Shown here: piece by piece, positions 1 through 5,100 of the stretch
Numbering within the stretch: position 1 is the stretch's first letter
Layout of the letters: each line of letters starts with the position of its first letter
NCBI GenBank assembly: GCA_011051825.1
Contig: DRKH01000287.1
Span: 1-5,100 of the forward strand
Origin: Desulfobulbus sp.
GTDB lineage: Bacteria; Desulfobacterota; Desulfobulbia; Desulfobulbales; Desulfobulbaceae
DNA: 5,100 nucleotides
Reading direction: 5' to 3'
Position numbers and translations under genes: made by a program
Notes under the pieces: model-generated
The model's input: only the letters and a program-made list of their open reading frames with translations
Told to the model about the DNA's origin: nothing
Database searches by the model: none

Positions 1-1
1 C

Positions 2-547
2 AGGTGGCATTCGGTGCGTACCTCGCGGGACCAGACTCTTGCCGAACATCATTATATGGTGACCCGGATATCCAACAGGTTGGCCAAAGATATATTCGGA
101 CCGGATCTGGATGATTTCGGTCTGTTGAAAATCATGGAATATGCCTCCCTGCACGATACCCCGGAGCTGCTCATGGGCGATCTGCCCAGCCCGCTCAAAC
201 GACATATCGAGCTCATCAGCGGAGAACACAATCCCATCGAGGCCATTGAACACGAAATTGCCCCCTGGTTGACCGAAATGAAAGAGTCTATCCGCAGGTC
301 CAACCCCGAGTACCTGCTGATCGTCAAGCTGGCCGACATCATTGACGCCCTGGTCTTCATTACTGATGAGGGAATCGGGCTTCACGCCCACAAGGTTATC
401 CGGATCCTGGAGGGGATGCTTGACGAAAAGCTCGGTCAGGCTGAAACGAAGTTTCCGCAATACAGGTGGAAATATGCGCGGGAACTGCTTGCTGAGCTGC
501 TCCAGAATGGTGAGAAAACAAAGGTGGCGTTTGAAGGGGACGGGTGA
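2..547 (+). CDS. HD-domain phosphohydrolase, YfbR-like (5' end outside window)
   Basis: This is a metal-dependent HD-superfamily hydrolase, most like the YfbR group, which dephosphorylates deoxynucleoside 5'-monophosphates in the cytoplasm. The frame is open to the left edge. The visible protein begins RWHSVRTSRDQTLAEHH, which matches the conserved RW...R...AEH start region of this family, so the GTG at 14 is internal and the true start lies upstream; roughly 15-20 residues are probably missing. Metal-ligand motifs are present: AEH (His16 of the visible part), HDTPELLMGD (His51-Asp52) and KLADIIDA (Asp112). The phrase GDLPSPLK after the HD motif is also typical of YfbR. It ends with TGA. It is separated by 118 nt from the radical SAM gene and shows no functional link to it. 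The exact substrate is not provable from sequence; a related HD nucleotidase or nucleotide-triphosphate hydrolase is possible. Confidence 0.88.
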   Translation, partial: RWHSVRTSRDQTLAEHHYMVTRISNRLAKDIFGPDLDDFGLLKIMEYASLHDTPELLMGDLPSPLKRHIELISGEHNPIEAIEHEIAPWLTEMKESIRRSNPEYLLIVKLADIIDALVFITDEGIGLHAHKVIRILEGMLDEKLGQAETKFPQYRWKYARELLAELLQNGEKTKVAFEGDG

Positions 548-567
548 GACTGGTATTGAGATTGAGT

Positions 568-597
568 ATGGTGCGTTATGGCTCCTGCGGGCACCAT
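568..597 (+). terminator. Weak hairpin after the HD gene
   Basis: A perfect 7-bp stem, ATGGTGC (568-574) with GCACCAT (591-597), has a 16-nt loop and lies 20 nt after the HD gene stop. No T-run follows directly; the nearest T-rich stretch is at 639-645. TATGGT (567-572) could instead pair with ACCATA (602-607). It may act as a weak terminator or attenuator, or be chance. Confidence 0.25.
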
Positions 598-626
598 GTT
601 GACCATAGCTTTCTTGCACCCGTTCG

Positions 627-656
627 TTGCCGCTGGAATTTTTTTACTGATATCCT
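627..656 (+). promoter_or_regulatory. Possible weak sigma-70 promoter for the radical SAM/KS pair
   Basis: TTGCCG (627-632) and TATCCT (651-656) each match 4 of 6 consensus bases and are separated by an 18-bp AT-rich spacer. Transcription would start near 663, almost at the ATG at 666, which would give a leaderless or nearly leaderless mRNA. No good Shine-Dalgarno sequence precedes that ATG, which fits but does not prove this. Confidence 0.2.
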
Positions 657-665
657 GGTTTTTTG

Positions 666-1964
666 ATGAATATTCTTCTTGTTAATCCGCCAAATTGCGG
701 GCGCTCCATTCCCGAAGAACGTTACGGCATAACTTCTCTTAAACAGATCTTTCGTGGTGAACCCCTCGCGCTTGAGGAACTGGCCGGGAATCTGGCGGGT
801 CATACTGTCCGTATTGTCGATTTGAAAGCGGACCCGGACGGTCTTGAACCGGAACTGTCCGGGGCTGGTCCGGATGTGGTCGGGATTACCGGGGTGACCT
901 GCGAAGCCAATACCATGCTGAAGATTGCCGCCCAGGTCAAAGAGAGCTGCCGGGCAACCGTGGTGATCGGCGGCATACACGCCAGCAGCGATCCGGCATT
1001 TTTTAACCATGCTGCTGTCGATTATATTGTAGTCGGTATCGGCAAGAAGTCTTTTGCCCTGCTTGTTACGGCCCTTGCAAACGGAACGGAACACGAGGAG
1101 GTTATAGCCGGGGTCCTGCCAACCCGACCCGGCCTGCAGCTTGATCGTCCGGCCATCCGTGCCGGGATCCACGATCTGGTTATGGAAACGGCTCCCGCCT
1201 ATCATCTGGTCAGCCACTATCGTTCACATTATATTCTTGAAAAGCTGGGCATAAACATGGGCTTTGTTGCCTCGGCCTACGGATGTCCGCATCGCTGTTC
1301 TTTCTGCAGCATCAAGGGGCAGACCGGCGGCTCCTACCTGACAAAATCCATTGAGGCCGTTATCCGAGACATTCAACTGCTGCCGGGTGTGCCGGTTATC
1401 CGGCTTGTTGATGCCAACACCTTCGGCAATCCGCAACGGGCAATGCAGCTTTGCCGGGCCATTGAAGAGGCCGGAATACAAAAGCAGTTTCTGGCCGATA
1501 TCCGGTCCGATACCGTGGTTCGACATCCGGAAATGCTGCGGGCATGGCAGGCAATTGGCCTGCGGGCCGTGATTATCGGTTTTGAAGAGGTGAATGACAG
1601 GAGTCTGGCGGCCATGAATAAAGCCAATCAGGTGGCAATGAACACCGAAGCCATACATATATTACATGATATCGGCATTACTATTGTGGGAGACTTTATT
1701 CTGTCTCCTGATTATGATGAGCCGGATTTTTATCGGTTAAGCAGGTATCTGTCGGAACAACAGATTGATTTACCCATGGTTACAGTGATGACCCCGCTGC
1801 CGGGAACAACGCTTTACCGGGAGCAGCAGCACCGTATCACCAACCATAATCTTGATTATTACACCCTGACAAATGCCGTTCTTCCGACCAGGCTTGATGA
1901 AAAGAAATTTTACACCCTGTATGCCGAAGTTCTGGCAGACAGTCATAACGACGCCCGATTATAG
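666..1964 (+). CDS. B12-binding-type radical SAM enzyme
   Basis: This is a 432-residue cytoplasmic radical SAM protein with the two-domain layout of the BchE/HpnP/HpnJ-type class. Residues 1 to about 150 form a cobalamin-binding-like Rossmann domain, starting MNILLVNPPN, with VRIVDLKADP (48-57) and VVIGGIHAS (99-107). No DxHxxG base-off motif is seen, as is common in this class. The radical SAM core spans about 195-400. Its [4Fe-4S] cysteines are Cys207, Cys211 and Cys214 in YGCPHRCSFC, followed by GFEEVN (305-310) and MTPLPGTTLY (375-384), which resembles the PGT motif of HpnP-like proteins. I prefer the ATG at 666 to the TTG one codon earlier because MNILLVNPP is the usual family start. The stop is 3 nt before the ketoacyl synthase start, so the two are probably cotranscribed and translationally coupled. 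Methylation, cyclisation or another radical step on a lipid-like substrate is plausible; the reaction is unknown. Confidence 0.9.
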   Translation: MNILLVNPPNCGRSIPEERYGITSLKQIFRGEPLALEELAGNLAGHTVRIVDLKADPDGLEPELSGAGPDVVGITGVTCEANTMLKIAAQVKESCRATVVIGGIHASSDPAFFNHAAVDYIVVGIGKKSFALLVTALANGTEHEEVIAGVLPTRPGLQLDRPAIRAGIHDLVMETAPAYHLVSHYRSHYILEKLGINMGFVASAYGCPHRCSFCSIKGQTGGSYLTKSIEAVIRDIQLLPGVPVIRLVDANTFGNPQRAMQLCRAIEEAGIQKQFLADIRSDTVVRHPEMLRAWQAIGLRAVIIGFEEVNDRSLAAMNKANQVAMNTEAIHILHDIGITIVGDFILSPDYDEPDFYRLSRYLSEQQIDLPMVTVMTPLPGTTLYREQQHRITNHNLDYYTLTNAVLPTRLDEKKFYTLYAEVLADSHNDARL

Positions 1965-1967
1965 GTA

Positions 1968-3122
1968 ATGCAAGCATATATTACAGACGTATCCGAGTTT
2001 TTACCGGGCAAGCCGGTTGCCAACAATGAACTGGATCTGTATCTCGGATCCGTGGACAGGATCTCGGCCAGGACCCGGCAGATTATTCTTGCGGGTAACG
2101 GGATAGAAAGCAGACATTATGCCGTTGAATCCGCTACAGGCGCCCTGACCCATACCAATGCACAGCTTGCGGCCGAGGCCGTGGGCAGGCTTACGGAACG
2201 GCATGAAAAGGTCGCAGAAAAAATCCAGTGCCTCTGCTGTGGAACATCATCTCCGGATCAGTTGATGCCCGGCCACGCCGCCATGGTGCAGGGGGAACTG
2301 GGCATCGGCCCGTGTGAGATTGTCAGCACCGCCGGGGTCTGTGTTACGGGTATAACGGCATTGAAATACGGGGCCATGTCGGTTGCGCTCGGCCAGACGG
2401 ACAATGCCGTGGCCACCGGCTCCGAACTGGCCTCGACCTTCATCCGCACGGATTTTTTTGAAGCCATGGGAGGTGGGGCAAAGCGGCTGGCACAGGGGGA
2501 AAACCATCCCGCCTTTTGCTTTGAAGAACAGTTTTTGCGCTGGATGCTCTCGGACGGAGCCGGCGCGGTGCTCATAAAAAGAGAACCTGCTGCAGACCGT
2601 CTCAGTCTGAGAATCGACGGGATTGAAATTCTCTCCCACGCCCACCGCCTGGAAGCCTGTATGTATGCCGGGGCGGTCAAGCAGGAGGATGGCACGCTTA
2701 AGGGCTGGCGTGAGTATGCACGGAGTGGGGCGGCAGCGAAAGAGGGCGTGTTCACCATAAAACAGGATGCACGTCTGTTGAACCGGGAGGTGACCAGGGC
2801 CCTGGTCGGGCAGAGTCTGCCGTCGATTATTGCCAAACATGGTCTGAAAGCGGAGGAAATCTGCTGGTTTCTACCCCATTATTCGTCTGAATATTTCAGA
2901 GACGCCCTTGCCGGGCAATTACAGGATATTGATTTTTCGATTCCGCAGGAGCGCTGGTTTACCAACCTTGCAACCAAGGGGAATACGGGATCGGCCTCGT
3001 TTTACATCATGCTGGCCGAACTTTTTTCTTCCGGCAGGTTGCATAAAGGTGATCGGATTCTCGGCTTTATCCCGGAAAGCGGCAGATTTTCCGTTGCCTA
3101 TGTCCTGCTGACGGTGGTGTAA
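1968..3122 (+). CDS. 3-oxoacyl-ACP synthase III-like condensing enzyme (FabH/DarB-like)
   Basis: This is a 384-residue thiolase-fold condensing enzyme, longer than typical housekeeping FabH (about 320). It looks more like the DarB-type KS III proteins found with dialkylresorcinol and aryl polyene genes. The start MQAYITDVSEFLPG resembles the beginning of that group. The expected Cys-His-Asn triad is complete: Cys125 in TAGVCVTG, His304 in FLPHYSSEYF and Asn339 in KGNTGSAS. LSDGAGA (194-200) is the conserved glycine-rich segment of the family. An extra stretch around 163-190 (FFEAMGG to FEEQFLRW) accounts for part of the added length. The ATG follows the radical SAM stop by 3 nt and has only a poor AGG just before it, so translation probably depends on coupling. 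It should join an acyl donor to an ACP- or CoA-bound acceptor; the substrates cannot be read from sequence. Confidence 0.9.
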   Translation: MQAYITDVSEFLPGKPVANNELDLYLGSVDRISARTRQIILAGNGIESRHYAVESATGALTHTNAQLAAEAVGRLTERHEKVAEKIQCLCCGTSSPDQLMPGHAAMVQGELGIGPCEIVSTAGVCVTGITALKYGAMSVALGQTDNAVATGSELASTFIRTDFFEAMGGGAKRLAQGENHPAFCFEEQFLRWMLSDGAGAVLIKREPAADRLSLRIDGIEILSHAHRLEACMYAGAVKQEDGTLKGWREYARSGAAAKEGVFTIKQDARLLNREVTRALVGQSLPSIIAKHGLKAEEICWFLPHYSSEYFRDALAGQLQDIDFSIPQERWFTNLATKGNTGSASFYIMLAELFSSGRLHKGDRILGFIPESGRFSVAYVLLTVV

Positions 3123-3424
3123 GTATCTTGCCCCCGAAGCGGCCTCTGCTCTGTCCTCCCTCTCTTTTTCCGCATGATTTCAAGCTATGATCTGCACGTC
3201 GGTATGTCTTCCAGGTTTCCTGCGGTAGTGGCCCCGGCCAGATGAACGATTGTCTTGAAAAGGCATCATCTCGCCCCGTTCCCGGAGTCTGCACTTGCCC
3301 GGTAATAATCTGATTTTTCAAGTCACGCTCAAAGACCCCCGTCGGTGAAGGCGCCGTTTTCCGAGGTGTTGACATTCGACTCTCCAGGGCCTGAACAGTC
3401 TCCTTCGCTCAAGATATTCTCCCC

Positions 3425-3440
3425 TGGAATGATATTTGCT
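3425..3440 (+). promoter_or_regulatory. Candidate sigma-54 (-24/-12) promoter for the MlaC-family gene
   Basis: TGGAATGATATTTGCT matches the consensus TGGCACG-N4-TTGCT at all but two fixed positions, with exactly 10 nt between the invariant GG (3426-3427) and GC (3438-3439). The predicted start is near 3451, giving an untranslated leader of about 95 nt before the ATG at 3547. CTCAAG (3408-3413) and CTTGAG (3444-3449) flank the element as an inverted repeat. No enhancer-binding site was recognised upstream. Confidence 0.45.
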
Positions 3441-3532
3441 TGGCTTGAGTAGCGCCTCGTGCGGTTTTTCCGGAACCTGAGTGAGAGCGGGCAATGCAGT
3501 CTTTTAATGTTATTTGAAATGAATACGAGTCT

Positions 3533-3540
3533 AAAAGGAG
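3533..3540 (+). promoter_or_regulatory. Ribosome binding site of the MlaC-family gene
   Basis: AAAAGGAG lies 6 nt before the ATG at 3547 and is the strongest Shine-Dalgarno match next to an annotated gene in the window. It fixes this start, which also places a signal peptide at the N-terminus. Confidence 0.8.
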
Positions 3541-3546
3541 CGCTAC

Positions 3547-4170
3547 ATGAGAGCAAAGCTTACCCCATACCTGTTCATTGTTACTGTTTGTACCTGTATT
3601 ACGCTGTTCGGCAGTGCATTTGCCTCCCAAGGGCCGACAGAACAACTTCGACCTTTCCTGGACAAAATTACCGGCATTCTGGCAGGTAACCCTGCCGTGA
3701 CCAATGCGGAAATGAACAAAATCGACCAGGTTATGGACGTTGTAAAAGAGGGCTTTGATTTTCAGGAGATGTCCAAACGAGTACTTGGAAAAAAATGGAG
3801 AAGCCTGTCAAACCAAGAACGGAGGGAGTTTGTTGACTTGTTTACTCAGTTGCTGAAATACGCGTACGTTGCCAAATTAAACGGCTATACAGATCAGCAT
3901 GTGGAATATGTCAAGCAGCGTATTAAGGGGAACAAAGCTGAAGTAAAGACGGTGTTGGTGGATGGAGACAGGCGAGTGCCGATATCCTATATCATGCTCC
4001 TCAAGCATGAACAGTGGATGGTCTATGATGTCGTGGTGGAAGGAGTGAGCCTTGTCCGTAACTATCTTGAGCAATTCAGGGAAATCATCAGGAAAGATAA
4101 GTTTGACGGACTGACCCGACAGATAGAGTTGAAAATCGTGGAATTTCAGCGAAATTCCACCTCAGCGTAA
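3547..4170 (+). CDS. MlaC/Ttg2D-family periplasmic phospholipid-binding protein
   Basis: This is a 207-residue exported protein of the MlaC (Ttg2D, toluene tolerance) family. In Gram-negative bacteria these soluble periplasmic proteins shuttle phospholipid between the outer-membrane Mla complex and the inner-membrane MlaFEDB ABC transporter. A signal peptide is clear: a basic start (MRAK), a hydrophobic core at about 8-22 and AFA before a likely cleavage after residue 26. Family motifs follow in order: FDFQEMSKRVLGKKWRSL (70-87), ERREFVDLF (91-99), VPISYIML (144-151) and VYDVVVEGVSLVRNY (159-173). Length is normal. No mlaD, mlaE or mlaF neighbour is visible, so it is an orphan here and may serve a locus-specific lipid or glycolipid rather than the general Mla system. 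It has its own ribosome binding site and a candidate sigma-54 promoter. The last codons (4163-4170) share a 9-bp word with the downstream repeat, so its extreme C-terminus may come from that element. Confidence 0.92.
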   Translation: MRAKLTPYLFIVTVCTCITLFGSAFASQGPTEQLRPFLDKITGILAGNPAVTNAEMNKIDQVMDVVKEGFDFQEMSKRVLGKKWRSLSNQERREFVDLFTQLLKYAYVAKLNGYTDQHVEYVKQRIKGNKAEVKTVLVDGDRRVPISYIMLLKHEQWMVYDVVVEGVSLVRNYLEQFREIIRKDKFDGLTRQIELKIVEFQRNSTSA

Positions 4171-4205
4171 CGTTTATCTGAAAATCGGCTTTATTTCTTT
4201 GTGGT

Positions 4206-4356
4206 TAGGCGTAGGTTGATGTTATCGGGTCTCAACTTCAAACCTGTTGGGTTACGCTTGTCCATGCCTGAAGATAAGTGTCCCCGCAAGCAGGTGAGGC
4301 CAGCGTAACCCTACAATATCGGGTTCATAACCCGCTTTAACCTCAACCTACGCTTA
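4206..4356. repeat. Nested palindromic REP/BIME-like element
   Basis: The outer arms TAGGCGTAGGTTGA (4206-4219) and TCAACCTACGCTTA (4343-4356) are complementary at 13 of 14 positions. An intermediate CGGGT (4226-4230) pairs with ACCCG (4330-4334). The inner arms GGGTTACGCT (4249-4258) and AGCGTAACCC (4302-4311) are perfect. All share nearly the same centre at about 4280, so the unit folds as one long hairpin. A smaller hairpin CGGGTT-CAT-AACCCG sits at 4320-4334. The GTAGGTTG...GGGTTACGCT wording and the GTAG tetranucleotide next to the stem resemble dispersed REP sequences mobilised by Y1 REP-associated transposases. No transposase is present in the window. Confidence 0.65.
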
Positions 4357-4360
4357 TCTG
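4348..4360 (+). repeat. 13-bp end repeat, copy inside the palindrome
   Basis: CTACGCTTATCTG forms the right end of the nested palindrome and recurs exactly at 4549-4561. An 11-bp variant with one change, ACGTTTATCTG, lies at 4170-4180 directly after the MlaC-family stop. Confidence 0.6.
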
Positions 4361-4488
4361 CGAGACTCCGAGCTACCTTGATTTTCATTGTTGGTTGTGC
4401 CCGGCGGGTTCCATGGGGCTTGTTGATTCTGGGAAAATGCAGCATGGAAATTCGGATTTGTAACAAGAGCGCGGTTAAAGGAGCATCA

Positions 4489-4521
4489 ATGTATTGTTTT
4501 GATCCGCTTAGCCGCCTGTGA
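4489..4521 (+). CDS. Possible ten-codon ORF with strong ribosome binding site
   Basis: ATG to TGA encodes MYCFDPLSRL. TAAAGGAG (4476-4483) lies 5 nt before the ATG, as good a ribosome binding site as that of the MlaC-family gene. The 3' half overlaps the 7-bp stem 4502-4508/4529-4535. There is no downstream + strand gene in the window for it to lead into, so a leader-peptide role has no visible target. It may be a true micro-ORF, the remnant start of a lost gene, or chance. No function is proposed. Confidence 0.2.
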   Translation: MYCFDPLSRL

Positions 4522-4548
4522 GTCCGTGAGCGGATGCTGAGTGAAAGT

Positions 4549-4561
4549 CTACGCTTATCTG
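4549..4561 (+). repeat. 13-bp end repeat, isolated copy
   Basis: This is an exact second copy of CTACGCTTATCTG, 201 bp from the first. No matching left arm is seen next to it, so it may be a remnant of a truncated second palindromic element. Confidence 0.55.
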
Positions 4562-4588
4562 TTGTGGCTGTGGCCTGAAGGTTCCGGT

Positions 4589-4620
4589 CCAGCCATGCTG
4601 GTTTATTTTACTGATTTTTT
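4589..4620 (+). terminator. Weak + strand terminator before the convergent ACP gene
   Basis: A 5-bp stem CCAGC (4589-4593) / GCTGG (4597-4601) with loop CAT is followed by TTTATTTTA and then a T-run at 4614-4621. In this orientation it could stop + strand transcripts before they run far into the acyl carrier protein gene. On the - strand no T-run follows the stem. The stem is short, so confidence is low. Confidence 0.3.
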
Positions 4621-4877
4621 TCTATATTTTTTTCTATATACTCCGCCAGGGTTGCCAGGGATTGCAGAACCTCCCTGCTGGTATTTTCCGAATCCATTCG
4701 TACGCCGTATTCCTGTTGAATAGTCACGGCAATTTCAAGGGCATCTATAGAGTCGGTTCCCAGCGGGGAGTCCGGTCCGATCAGGGGATCATCCGGAAGT
4801 ATTGTCTCCGGCTGTACCTCCTGCAGGTTACATGTGGTGATGATGAGTTGCAGTACTTCCTGTTCCAATGGATTCAT
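4608..4877 (-). CDS. Acyl carrier protein (phosphopantetheine-binding)
   Basis: This is an 89-residue acidic protein of acyl carrier protein size and fold. It is expected to be activated by 4'-phosphopantetheine on Ser43 in GTDSIDALE, a DSI variant of the usual DSL motif. The Ser is followed by the helix-II pattern DALEIAVTIQQEYGV, and the preceding loop LPDDPLIGPDSPLG is longer than in housekeeping AcpP. That style is typical of accessory ACPs in specialised fatty acid or polyketide loci. The ATG at 4877 is preferred; a TTG two codons upstream (4883) is the alternative. No clear Shine-Dalgarno sequence precedes either, and the upstream region shows only a lone -10-like TACAAT (4927-4922 on the - strand) without a -35. 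The C-terminal IEKNIEKN is encoded by a tandem T-rich repeat on the + strand. The gene is convergent with the MlaC-family gene. It may serve the KS III at 1968-3122. Confidence 0.88.
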   Translation of the reverse strand: MNPLEQEVLQLIITTCNLQEVQPETILPDDPLIGPDSPLGTDSIDALEIAVTIQQEYGVRMDSENTSREVLQSLATLAEYIEKNIEKNQ

Positions 4878-4997
4878 TATCAATAAAAATCAACGTGTAC
4901 GGTTTATGGATACCTTGAAAAATTGTAACTGTTCAGGAGCATCCCACGGAGTCTACGGGTTCGCTCAACAATAACTTCGTAGAGGTGAGGTGTAATG

Positions 4998-5094
4998 TGG
5001 ACATTTAGAGAAGTGATCTGATTGCATGCAACCGCAGGCGTAGCAGGGCTACGTCGAGGATTGCATAATTGAAGATCGCTTTTCTAAATGTTCA
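4998..5094. repeat. 97-nt centred imperfect palindrome (REP/MITE-like)
   Basis: Every paired segment shares one centre at 5046. The outer arms, 4998-5019 with 5073-5094, pair along all 22 positions, counting three G-T pairs. A middle stem joins ATGCAA (5026-5031) to TTGCAT (5061-5066). The inner stem CGTAGC (5039-5044) / GCTACG (5048-5053) has the loop AGG. The separating mismatches are symmetric internal loops, so no bulge shifts the register. It lies 121 nt upstream of the acyl carrier protein start and does not resemble the palindrome at 4206-4356. It could be a mobile non-coding repeat or a structured RNA or terminator for a gene beyond the window. Confidence 0.75.
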
Positions 5095-5100
5095 AAGTGC

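Larger units (their letters stand above)
3123..3546. other. Non-coding gap between the KS gene and the MlaC gene
   Basis: I see no convincing gene here on either strand; the open frames are low-complexity shadows without family features. No clear rho-independent terminator follows the KS stop. A small stem TGGCC/GGCCA lies at 3229-3240 without a T-run. An 8-bp inverted repeat CTTGAAAA (3254-3261) / TTTTCAAG (3315-3322) is of doubtful meaning. A TTGACA at 3369-3374 has no acceptable -10 partner. The sigma-54-like element and ribosome binding site at the right end are listed separately. Confidence 0.6.
4171..4607. other. Repeat-rich non-coding gap between convergent genes
   Basis: No gene of ordinary size is supported here. 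The gap holds a 151-nt nested palindrome, further copies of its end sequence, a ten-codon ORF with a good ribosome binding site, a 7-bp stem ATCCGCT (4502-4508) / AGCGGAT (4529-4535), and a small hairpin with a T-rich tail next to the acyl carrier protein stop. Each of the main items is listed separately. Confidence 0.7.

Noticed and set aside
14..16. GTG as start of the HD-domain gene
   Set aside because: The frame is open upstream and encodes RWHS before it, part of the conserved family start region, so the gene begins outside the window.
663..665. TTG as start of the radical SAM gene
   Set aside because: The ATG at 666 gives the usual MNILLVNPP family start and neither codon has a better ribosome binding site.
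576..1217. 213-codon - strand open frame opposite the radical SAM gene
   Set aside because: It lies antisense to a clear gene, and its translation shows no family motif or sensible composition.
2247..2840. Two overlapping - strand frames of over 190 codons opposite the KS gene
   Set aside because: They are shadows of the ketoacyl synthase, in competing frames with no recognisable domains.
3369..3397. Sigma-70 promoter from TTGACA at 3369-3374
   Set aside because: The hexamer at correct spacing (TGAACA) matches the -10 consensus at only two bases.
3067..3645. Three - strand frames across the 3123-3546 gap
   Set aside because: They overlap each other and the flanking genes, show no domain, and no ribosome binding site was noticed for them.
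4541..4886. + strand frames over the ACP gene
   Set aside because: The - strand encodes a clear acyl carrier protein; the + strand translations lack any family signature.
4206..5094. CRISPR array or ordinary insertion sequence
   Set aside because: The repeats are palindromes and scattered end words, without regular spacers, transposase gene or paired target-site duplications.

Overview
The window carries five protein genes. Four are on the + strand (an HD-domain phosphohydrolase cut by the left edge, a B12-type radical SAM enzyme, a FabH/DarB-like ketoacyl synthase and an MlaC-family lipid carrier). One is on the - strand (an acyl carrier protein). GC content is moderate. The gene content, a good sigma-54-type promoter match and palindromic intergenic repeats suggest a Gram-negative anaerobe, perhaps a Desulfobacterota (Desulfobulbales-like) genome. 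That placement is an impression from protein style and is not proven by anything in the window.

Layout. Positions 2-547 hold the 3' part of a YfbR-like HD phosphohydrolase, followed by a 118-nt gap with a weak hairpin. Positions 666-1964 (radical SAM) and 1968-3122 (ketoacyl synthase) form a tight two-gene unit with 3 nt between stop and start. Positions 3123-3546 are non-coding and contain a sigma-54-like -24/-12 element about 107 nt before the next start codon. Positions 3547-4170 encode an exported MlaC/Ttg2D-like protein. Positions 4171-4607 are non-coding and repeat-rich: a 151-nt nested palindrome of REP/BIME style, extra copies of its end sequence, and a ten-codon ORF with a strong ribosome binding site. 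Positions 4608-4877 (-) encode the acyl carrier protein, convergent with the MlaC gene. Positions 4878-5100 are non-coding and end in a 97-nt, perfectly centred imperfect palindrome.

How the genes may work together. The acyl carrier protein can carry an acyl chain, the KS III can start or join acyl chains, the radical SAM enzyme can methylate, cyclise or otherwise modify an unactivated carbon, and the MlaC protein can ferry a lipid across the periplasm. Together they look like part of a specialised lipid or polyketide-like pathway, of the kind seen in aryl polyene, dialkylresorcinol or proposed ladderane loci. The window has no chain-elongating KS II, dehydratase, reductase or acyltransferase, so the product cannot be named and the pathway assignment is inference.
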